From Pyrus communis (Eukaryota; Streptophyta; Magnoliopsida; Rosales; Rosaceae): DNA of 64,000 bases. The DNA is taken from contig NC_084804.1 in NCBI RefSeq assembly GCF_963583255.1, positions 23,566,061-23,630,060 on the forward strand, given 5' to 3'. The notes beneath the pieces were generated by a model, which had not been told where the DNA came from, searched no databases, and saw only the letters and a list, made by a program, of their open reading frames with translations. Made by a program: the position numbers and the translations under genes. How positions within the stretch are numbered: the first letter of the stretch is position 1; each line of letters opens with the position of its first letter. Of the stretch, positions 55,485 to 64,000 are shown one piece after another.

Positions 55485-55796
55485 TTGACCCTTATTTTCT
55501 GGTTGTTTTTCTTTGAGCTTGTCTCATTTTTCTTGAACTCTGTCACAATTTCTTTGAGTTTTGTCTCAATGTTTGGCAATCTTGTTGTAGACATGAGTTT
55601 CACGTTTTTTCCTTCCCCAATTGTTGTTCCCAATCGTGAGCACTTACCCACTTGGTTTGGCTATTCAGCTCCTTATGCTCTTCCTCCATGGATTGCTGTT
55701 GGAGGTGTGGCTTGGGTTTCAATGGCTGCTAAAGTGCATTTCAACTATTTGTGGCTTACCCACGCCCATTTTTCATTCATCCTTTCAATTTGTTGA
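55485..55796 (+). CDS. Unrecognised small ORF (103 codons), doubtful
   Basis: The frame begins with a hydrophobic stretch (IFWLFFFELVSFFLNSVTISLSF), which could be a membrane segment or simply T-rich sequence, then NREHLPTWFGYSAPYALPPW and GGVAWVSMAAKVHFNYLWL. It follows a long pyrimidine-rich tract, and a second frame (55751-56008) overlaps its end. I do not recognise a family. The less biased composition of the middle part suggests it may be a fragment of a former gene; it could equally be chance. Confidence 0.2.
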   Translation: MTLIFWLFFFELVSFFLNSVTISLSFVSMFGNLVVDMSFTFFPSPIVVPNREHLPTWFGYSAPYALPPWIAVGGVAWVSMAAKVHFNYLWLTHAHFSFILSIC

Positions 55797-56054
55797 TTTT
55801 TCTTGCCAGTGGTGGCGGCATGGTAATGGTGGTGCGGCTGTTTTGGTGGAAGCGGTTGATTCTCGTTTCCAGATCTAGGCTTTTCGATATAGGCTTTATC
55901 TTGGGCTCACTTTTAGGGCTCGTTTCCTTTACTTTTGTAATGGGCCGCACTTTTACTATATTGTGGACTGTCTTCGGACTAATCTCATTTTGTATTAGTG
56001 TGTTTTGACCAAAGAAAAAAAAAGAAGATTACGGACTGATTTGGCTGTTGCAAT

Positions 56055-56230
56055 CAGGAAGAGGATCCTCTCCGAATCCATTTTGTATGGATCCTAGGAA
56101 TTCCCACATCCTAACCATTCATTGTATATCGTGCAGTCAGTTAGATAATTTCTGACCTCACAATGCACAATGAATAGTTAAGATATGAGGATCCCTAGAA
56201 TCTCCATAATTTAAATCCGAATGAGATTCA
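56055..56230. mobile_element. Diverged fold-back MITE related to the 59-kb copy
   Basis: GGAAGAGGATCC at the left, then complementary arms around CATTCATTGTATATCGTGCAGTCAG (left) and CTGACCTCACAATGCACAATGAAT (right). The same words occur in the 59333-59521 element. Ends and target duplication are not clear. Confidence 0.5.
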
Positions 56231-56463
56231 AATCCCTTGCATCACACCTCTTGGCCTTCGGTTCGAAGGCTGGTGTATTGCTATTGCCTTTGAAAGAGAT
56301 TAACCGGGACCACAACACGGTCCTATCGAATATTTTTTAATTATTTATTAAATAATTTGTATTAAATTTATTGTTTTAAAACATTGATTGTAATTAATCA
56401 TGGGTGAAGAGGAAGGAATATATTCATCCCAGTCTAGAATAAAAATTTAAAGTTGATGATTAT

Positions 56464-58605
56464 TGTGACAGCCCGTCCCGAATTATTTGTACCGTAAGTA
56501 TGAATGATGATTTTGCCCCTAGTGGTTATGTTTCATTTTAGGGTGTTTGTTTTGTGGGCTTGTTGGCTGCATCTGGACCACACACACACTCTCATCCCTA
56601 TCTCCTTCCCGTATACTTTCCTTGTCCCATGTCTCTCTCTCTCTCCATTTTCTTCTTCTTCGTACAAACAAGTACCAAAACCCGTGAAAACGTTGTAGAT
56701 CGAGGTGCAAAACTATATCTTTGTGTTCGTGAGGATTTTACGAGTTTAACCATACCCATTTCAGGTAGGAAATCCTTCGATTTCACGTTGAACCAGGGAC
56801 CCCCGATTTTGGTCACTGTTCATGCACATATGAAATGTTGTTTTTCAGGGATTTTGAAGCTTGTAGAAAGCTTAGTGTGGTCCTTAGGAAGCTCAGGATG
56901 GTTCGTTGGAAGGATTTGGACGTCGGGATCTTGAGTTGCAGGTTTGGCCGGATTTTGTGAAGTTTTTCCGACGAGATTCTGTGAATTTCAGGGCTTGAAA
57001 GTGGTAAGCTTCATTTTGGTACCAATTTCATGGAATTTGGTTGAAAAATGAGTGAGAAACGAAGGTTTGAAAATTTTTATGTTTTCCGGCAGACGGCGAA
57101 GGTGACGGCGCCGGAGGTGTGCTGGAAAAGAAGACGGAATATTCCGTCAGTTTGGACGAAAAATTCTTAACTGCGTCAGGTTAACTCTAACAGAATCTGT
57201 TAGTTTTAACGGAATATTCCTGACAGCGTTAACTGACGTCGTCAGTGTGTCTGGCACATGGCGGCGCGTGGCGGTGCGTGGGAGGTCAGAAAATTATTTT
57301 TAAAATATGGGGATGTTCGTGAGGTTGATTAGATCACGTTGGTGTATTCACACACCCCATTTGAGCATTGTATGAGAAGTTATTACTTAGTTTTGGTTAT
57401 GTGCTTTAAATTAACATTTTTATAGTTGTTTCGCATATAGGTGAGACCTATCCCGAGGACGAGCGCCAGTCACTCGAGACAAGGGGGTTAAGACCCTTCC
57501 ACATACTAGTGAGTGAGCTTTTGGTTTTCCGTATATACCTATATACTGTGGTTTTTCCTAGAAAATGAAATGGAATGTTTATATGTTTTAAATGCCATGC
57601 ATTGCGTTTGCCTATTGATTTATGCATTAGTAGTTGCATATATGTATGTTTGATGCTGCGGACGCACAGGTAAGTGTCAGGTAAGTTATGGTTTATGATG
57701 ATGATTAGTAGTTATGTGAGGTACATAGAGGTACATAGAGAGCTCATAACCTGTAACCTCGGTGTTAGTGCTCCCGCCCAGAGTAGGGCACAGTCCTTCA
57801 CGTGATGTTCACCTCCCGCACCACATGCTCATCTTGGATCCAAGTTAGGAGCACAGTCCTGTCGCACAGACCACTTTAGGTGGTTCCGACTAGTAGGTGA
57901 CCCACGATTATTCGCCCAGTCTTCACGTGATCGTAGCACTTGAGCGTATTTATTTACACCCAGTCCTGTTGTATAGACCACTTTAGGTAGTTCCGACTCG
58001 TGTGCAGGTATAGTTAGTGAGTTGGAGATTTGAGCTCTAGATTCAGCCGTACAGGTCACGTTAGGTGACTCCGGCTGACATATTACATTGCATTAATTGA
58101 CATTACCCGGGTTACTTACAATTTATGTAGAGGCATTCGACATGGCATATTTCTGAGCATGTTTTCGATATATGTATATATTCTATTTTCTGGGAAACTA
58201 TACAGGTTTTACGGCGAGGGTTTAGAACTTTTGTTAATGAAATGATTTTGAAAAGCTTTGTTTTTGCCCACTCACACTTTCTGTTTTGCGCCCCTCTAGG
58301 TTCTAGTTTGGGTTGCTCTTTTGGTGGCTCACGAGGAATCCACGGCATATCTGACAGATTATCACAGTGTAGGACCCCCTCTGGGTGTGTTTGGTAGTGT
58401 TTGTTCCACTGGACTGCACTAGGCTTTCTATGCTCTGAATATTGTTTTTCACACTTACGCTTGCGCATGTATGTTAATTACTCCGTGTGTAGTTTGATTT
58501 TTATTTATTCGTATCTTTATTATTATTTTGCTTCTGCATTGTGCACATGGCTACGTCACCCTTACGTGACGGCCAGCACGTCCTAATTTCGGTCAGGGTG
58601 TGTCA
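56464..58605 (+). mobile_element. Solo LTR F (chromovirus-like family)
   Basis: A 2142-bp LTR starts TGTGACAGCCCGTCCCG and ends GGTCAGGGTGTGTCA, with perfect ATTAT duplications at 56459-56463 and 58606-58610. It is homologous, in opposite orientation, to the 3' LTR of element G (e.g. the CCGGCTGACATATTA block near 58070 and its complement near 60850). There is no internal region, so it is a solo LTR. Confidence 0.9.
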
Positions 58606-60290
58606 ATTATTGAGTTAGATTTTTACTTTTTTTATTTATATTTTTTATTAATAGGTTGTCTTTTATAGATTATTTTCGCTTCTATTTCATAGTTAATAAA
58701 TGTAAATTTTTATTTGAGTTATTTGTATATGTAAAATTTAAAATATAAAATAGCAATTATGAAAATAAAATAAAATAATATATTAATTTGGCACATAAGT
58801 TGTGAAATTCAAATTTTATGTTTAATATTTGGCATCTCATTTGGAATGATCTAACTGTTTTTATTTTTTATCCATTGTGATTACGTGGCATGCGCATAAG
58901 AACACAATGATATTTTTCATTTTTTTTTAATTAGAAAACCTTGTAAATATTTTTGAAGAAAACGAAAATCAACCCAGTGGGTGCTGCGTAACCATTGCTT
59001 CGGCGAGAGAGAAGATCCGGAGTGATGAGGCCTATGACGATGAACTTTTTGGGCAACGAAATCAAAGCTCCCCTCAGCCCAGTGGGTGCTCCATAGCCAT
59101 ATCCCACCATTTTCGTAATCTCAGCCCACCCACCACACTTCCATGAAAACAAACAAAGTCATGAAATATGCTTGTGGTCTTGTAGATTTGAAATAGGGTT
59201 TTTTTTTTCAAAATTTTATTATATATATATATATATATTTGAAATAGAGTAGGCTGCAGTGCTAGTTGAGGGAGGGTCTGGCTGGGTTGCAACCTGCAGT
59301 TATTGGTTGGGGAGAAGCAGGTCGTTGGCAGCGGAAAAGGATCCGACATGATCATGGTCGTTTATCGTACATCGTGCGATCAGAAATCATTTGAAATTTA
59401 AAATTTAAAATTAAATATAAATAGTACCTAACAAAAACTGACCGCACGATGTACAATGAATGACCATGATCACGGGAACCCTCGGATCCCCAGGAAAAGG
59501 ATCCGGCGAGGATCCTTTTCCGTTGGCAGCTTGTTGGGTTGAGGATAGGCTTGACATTCGTATCGTGTTTTTTGTGTTTGAGTCATACCGATATCCTAAC
59601 GGATCATGTCGTGTAACACTCGTTAAAGTAAACGGCTAATATGACTCGACTTGACCCGAAATCGACCTATTAATATTATCAAGTAATATAACCCGACCCT
59701 TTACCCGTTAAAGAAAATATATTTTAAATAGATAAATAATGAAAATGAAAAACATAATTTGACAAAAAAAAAAAATAAAAAAAATAGAAAACATAATACT
59801 AAATTAATATATGCATACAACATTGTCACATAAATTATTTCAAAACATATAAAAAGACATTTGTCTTTCAAGTATTACATACTCCAAAATAAAAGCCTAA
59901 TGAAAAACATTAGTACATTACTATAAAATACCAAATGTCCAAGGATATGCAAAAAGAAAGGAGTTGCATTTCAAGGTTGAGGAGCCTTGCACGTTTATAT
60001 ATGCTTTCATGTTTTTTAGACTTATAAATTAATGATTATGAATTTTATTAATTTTGAACTCCCTTAAAAATACTATTCATGATGGTTTGTATTGTTTTAT
60101 AAATTCAAATGACGATGTACCCATACGTAGAGGATGTAATCACAAGCCTTTAAATATTTTTTCACATTTTTCGCACTTGTAAATTAATTATTATAATTTT
60201 TTTATGTCTTTGGTATTTTTAAATTACTTAATACTTTTATTTTTAATATGTTTTATAATTTTTTTCATCTCACTCTTTGCCCATAGTATA
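58606..60290. other. AT-rich region between LTRs F and G
   Basis: No credible gene. Contents: AT-rich DNA; two copies of CAACCCAGTGGGTGCTGCGT/CAGCCCAGTGGGTGCTCCAT (58971, 59077); a TA microsatellite (59219-59240); the 59333-59521 MITE; and a stretch of ACTCGACTTGACCCG-type sequence (about 59550-59720) that resembles a common plant dispersed repeat. Confidence 0.5.
59333..59521. mobile_element. 189-bp Mutator-type MITE
   Basis: The terminal inverted repeat GGAAAAGGATCC is present at both ends, and a perfect 9-bp duplication GTTGGCAGC lies at 59324-59332 and 59522-59530. A 9-bp target duplication is the hallmark of Mutator-like elements. Inner arms around TCGTACATCGTGCGATCAG and CTGACCGCACGATGTACAAT make nearly the whole element fold back. 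No coding capacity. Confidence 0.85.
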
Positions 60291-62692
60291 TGACACACCC
60301 CGACCTCAATTAAGGCATGTTGGCCGTCACATGAGAGTGACGTAACCATGTGCACTGTGCGGAAGGCAAGAATACGAAAATGTGAAAAAAAAAAACCATG
60401 AGTTATTTTACCTTAGACTAGCATATAAGTGCGAGTGTAAGTGTTTAGAGTAAAGGACACACAAACCAGAGCACAGGTATCAGAATGCAATCTAGAAGTT
60501 CTACTAACTAGTTATACAAATCATAAAAGAAGCCCTACACTGGTGGATGTTTGTTAGAACTGCCGTGAAGTCCTCGTGAGCCACCGACACAAACTTCTAT
60601 CTAAAACCTAAAGAGGGCGTAGAACAAAAAGTGTGAGTGGGTAAAAACAAAACTTTTCAAAACCATTTATCTTTTCAAATATACTAACCCCTCACCGTAA
60701 AACCCGTAGAAGTTTCCTAGAAAACAATACTGTAAACATATATGAAAACTATACTTGAGAATAACAAAACCATGGGTATGCCGTGACAAATCATCTCAAC
60801 CATGAATAAGTAAGCCAGGTGAATTGCACTAATATAAAGTGACATATCAGCCGGAGTCACCTAATGTGACCTGTACGGTTGAATCCTACACACAAGTCAG
60901 AACCACCAATGCAGTATGTACGACAGGCTAGGTGTAAAGAAGTACACTTAAGTGCTACGATCATGTGAATGTTGTGCGAAGTATTGCAAGTCACCTACGA
61001 GTCGGAACCACCTAATGTGGTATGTACGACAGGCTGGCACTTACCTTGGATCTAAGGTGAGCGTGTGGTGCAGAAGGTGAACGATCACGTGAAGACTATG
61101 CCCTATCCTCGGGCGGAGCACTAACACCGGGGTGCAGGATATTAATCACTAAAAGCAACTCATCATAATCATACACACTACCATTACGACCATCACTATA
61201 TATTCACCTGAAGCTTACCTAAGCATCCACAGCGTCGATCAATAATATGCATAGCTATATTAAAGCATACTCTAATATGTAATGCATACGACATGGCATT
61301 TAAAGCATAAAAACCATTTAAACAGTTTCTGGGAATCATAAGGCATATATATATATAACTCAAAAGCCCACTCACTGGTATGTAACCCGCACAAAGTCTC
61401 TCATGGCTGCGCTCGTCCTCTAAAAACGTCTCACCTATATGTGAAACAAGTATTTTATGTTATTTTTAAGCACATAACTATCACTAAGAAATAACTTCTC
61501 ATACGTTGCTCAATTGGGGTGTTTGAGTATACCATTGTGGCCAACTCAACACCACGAGCATCCCCAAATTTTCAGAATAATTTACCGACGTCCCACGCGC
61601 CCCCATGCACCAGCCAAGGCACGGCCATACATGCCAGCCAAGGTACGGCCATATGTGCCGGCCACTCGCGGGCATGTGCCTGGCACACTAACAGTTTCCC
61701 TAACGACATTAGGGAATATTCCATTAAATATCAGCATATACCGTCTAAAAGCTAACGGTGTTACCTTATGCCATTAGTATATTCTGTCAAAGTTGATGGA
61801 ATATTCCTTGTCTTCTCTGGCGGTTCGCGGGATTCTGGCGCCCGCCACCGCTGCACTCGATGGTTTCTTGAAAAACTTTAAATTTTAATATCTTCGCCAT
61901 TTTGCAACCAAATCTCATAAAATTTATATCAAATTGAAGCCCTAGACGAGTAGAACATGATTTTACCACTTTGAAGTCCTAACACCGACATAAAATGGTA
62001 GGAAAATAGCTTGACACAACCGGCCAAACCTGAAACTTGACAGACCCAAGCGTTTCGACGTTCTAACCACTCCAAAACTAGCCTAGGATCCTAGTAGAAT
62101 CGTTTAGGACCCTTTTTTAGCTTTTAAAATACTGTGAAAGATCCACGATCACGTTGGAGTAACATGGTAACCCGTCGGAGCTCGCGAGTTATCGAGTTCC
62201 AAGCGTCCTTTCTTTGAACAACTGGTATGATTAGGTTTGTAGGCTTGCAAGGAATCCAAAGGTGGTTCTTAGAAGTTCAATCTATGGTGTTTTGATGGTG
62301 TTTAAAGGTTGAAGGCTCGGTTGTACGAACGAAAAGAATTTTGGAGAAAAAGAGAGAGAAGGGAAGAAGGGTGCACGTGTGTGTATGTGTGTCCAACGGA
62401 ATTGGGCATTTTAAATTGTCCTAAGTCTTAATTGGGCTGCATGGCCAAGATCATGCAATTTGGGTCCAACCCAATTTCCTCTCTTCCTTACTAATATTTC
62501 CATTATGAATCCAACTTAGCCACTAATTCACGCTGACACCCTCGTAACCTCAAATATCATTAAATTTTTGTCAACAGGGCAATAATTTAAACCAGACACA
62601 TACATTCACATCACAACTCTCATGAGGGTAAAATCATCATTTCCACGCGTTCAAGGATAAAATATATTTTAATTTGTGACGGGTCGTCACAA
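60291..62692 (-). mobile_element. Element G 3' LTR
   Basis: On the minus strand a 2402-bp LTR starts TGTGACGACCCGTCACAAAT at 62692 and ends GGGGTGTGTCA at 60291. It is preceded by the polypurine tract TTAAGGGGGTAGGT (62693-62706). The left flank GTATA (60286-60290) should recur beyond the right end of the window if the target duplication is intact. Confidence 0.85.
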
Positions 62693-62706
62693 CCTACCCC
62701 CTTAAG
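62693..62706 (-). other. Polypurine tract of element G
   Basis: The minus strand reads TTAAGGGGGTAGGT directly before the 3' LTR. Confidence 0.75.
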
Positions 62707-62759
62707 AAAATTTCATCCCCGAAATTTCATACATTAACATAACCAACCACCAATTTCCA

Positions 62760-64000
62760 TAAAAGATGTGTGGATACATATATCACATACGATCCTCTGT
62801 CTCCCAAGTGGCTTTTTCCACTGAGTGGTTCCTCCAAAAACCTTCACCATACGCACAGTTTTGTTCCTCAGAAACTTATCCTTCCAATCTAAAATCATTA
62901 CTGGCTCCTCATCATATGTCAAATCTGGGTTAATTTCTAATGGCTGAGGAGGTAATACGTGTGACGGATCAGAAACATAATGGCAAAGCAAAGAATCATG
63001 AAAGACATGATGCACTTTCACCAGTTCTGGAGGTTACTCAAGTCTGTGGGTGACTTCACTGACTCGCTTGGTGATCTGGTACGGTCCGATGTAGCGAGGG
63101 CTTAACTTACCTTTTTTACCAAACCGTACTATGCTTTTCCATGGAGATAACTTCAAAAATACCCAATCTCCAACTGTGTATGCTCTATCAGTAACGTGCC
63201 TATCAGCTAAACTCTTATGTCGATCCTAGGCCACTTTCAGGTTAGCTTTAACTACCTGAATATTCTAGGTAGTCTCATCAACAATCTCTGGGCCTACTAA
63301 TGCCCTCTCACCAACTTCTAACCTACAAAGAGAAGTACAACAGGATTTTCCATAGAGTGCCTCGAAATGTAACATCCCGATGCTAGAATGGTAGCTATTA
63401 TTATATGCAAACTCCATCAAATCTAAACGCTTATGCCAAGCGTCACCAAACTGTAATACCAAAGATCTTAGCATATCCTCTAATGTCTGGATAGTCCTCT
63501 CGGATTGTCCGTCAGTCTGGGGGTGATACGCCATACTATAAAGCAATCTCGAACCAAGTGCCTCCTCAAATGCCACCCAAAACTTAGAAGTAAACCTAGG
63601 ATCCTGATCAGAAATGATACTAATTGGAATCCCGTCGTATTTAACAATTCCTGAGATAAACAACTCAGCTAATCGGCTTAAGGAATAGTTCTCCCGAACT
63701 GGTATGAAGTGTGTTGACTTAGTAAGCCGATCCATTATCACCCATATGCCATCATATCTATTTCGTATACGGGGAAGCTTGTACACGAAATCCATGGTAA
63801 TATTTTCCCATTTCCACTGAGGAACAGGAAGTGGCTGCATTAATCCAAAATGATTATTTCTCTCTACTTTAACCTGTTGACAAATTGCACATCAACTCAC
63901 ATATTCAGCAATTTCTCTTTTCTTGCCAGGCCAATAGTAGAAAGGTCGAATAGTGTGATACATCTTGGTACTCCTAGGATGTATCGCATAAGCTGATATA
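62760..64000 (-). pseudogene. pol: Element G integrase and C-terminal chromodomain-like region, partial
   Basis: Reading leftwards from the window edge: zinc finger with TKMYHTIRPFYYWPGKKREI and CAICQQ, with a TGA at 63894-63892 just before CAICQQ (usually Arg in this family, so CGA-to-TGA fits); integrase core with MDFVYKLPRI (Asp), IISDQDPRFTSKFW (Asp) and HPQTDGQSERTIQTLEDML (Glu) at 63840-63265; the C-terminal VGDWVFLKLSPWK and GPYQITKRV; then VHHVFHDSLLCHYVSDPSH and DEEPVMILDWKDKFLRNKTV, where chromoviruses carry the chromodomain. A stop near 63030 and a frameshift near 62845 break it. The LTR length and this C-terminus favour the Tekay/Del branch (inference). Upstream parts lie outside the window. 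Confidence 0.8.

Noticed and set aside
59549..59720. Host gene fragment
   Set aside because: The sequence has the TGACCCG/ACTCG phrasing of a common dispersed plant repeat and no open frame.

Overview
This is plant nuclear DNA, most likely from a Rosaceae genome of the apple/pear type. That assignment is inferred from the repeat families (a Cassandra TRIM with a 5S-rRNA-like LTR, and LTR families whose style I recognise from apple and pear); no single-copy gene confirms it. I found no convincing host gene. Nearly all of the window is LTR retrotransposon, mostly stacked insertions, and most boundaries are fixed by exact target-site duplications (TSDs).

Layout. 1-6185 (minus): element B, an Athila-type Ty3/gypsy element with a 1157-codon pol frame, a gag/protease fragment, and an antisense coiled-coil ORF in its 3' spacer. 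6186-20448 (plus): element A, another Athila-type copy, with a truncated 5' LTR, a decayed gag-pol, a 3' spacer and a 3' LTR. A's gag is broken by a solo LTR (6834-11129, TSD GGAAT) that itself holds another solo LTR (7207-9727, TSD ATTTG), and by a 332-bp MITE (11426-11757, TSD TTA). 20449-32702 and 46270 to about 47448 (plus): element C, a Tat-lineage Ty3/gypsy element and the oldest layer. Its gag is interrupted by an internally deleted LTR element (20808-25071, TSD AAGGC). Its antisense ORF is interrupted by the full-length copia element D (32703-46269, minus, TSD AAAAC). D in turn carries a DNA-transposon-like insert (36821-39661) holding a solo LTR (37586-39386, TSD GTGTG), and a second solo LTR in its leader (42009-44129, TSD AACGT). 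47449-48439: a Cassandra array with three LTRs and two internal domains (TSD TTTAA). 48604-53549: copia element E, Tork/Tnt1-like, with both LTRs (TSD ATTAG). 53555-56463: minisatellites, MITE-like sequence and one unrecognised ORF. 56464-58605: solo LTR F (TSD ATTAT). 58606-60290: AT-rich DNA with a 189-bp Mutator-type MITE (9-bp TSD). 60291-64000 (minus): chromovirus-like Ty3/gypsy element G, 3' LTR plus the end of pol, running off the window.

The genes make up retrotransposon life cycles: gag (capsid), protease, reverse transcriptase, RNase H and integrase, with primer sites and polypurine tracts next to the LTRs. All autonomous copies show stops or frameshifts. Many stops look like C-to-T (or G-to-A) change at CpG or CHG sites, as expected of old methylated copies. 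Element B pol is the best-preserved frame.

The most interesting points are: the two unrelated antisense coiled-coil ORFs lying convergent to pol in B and C; the three-LTR Cassandra array; a tri-slot motif in one LTR family whose three positions tend to change together within a copy; a conserved stem in the same LTR core; a duplicated hairpin module downstream of Athila pol; and a clean microhomology junction joining a primer site to a pol tail. I saw nothing I would call a new non-transposon system.
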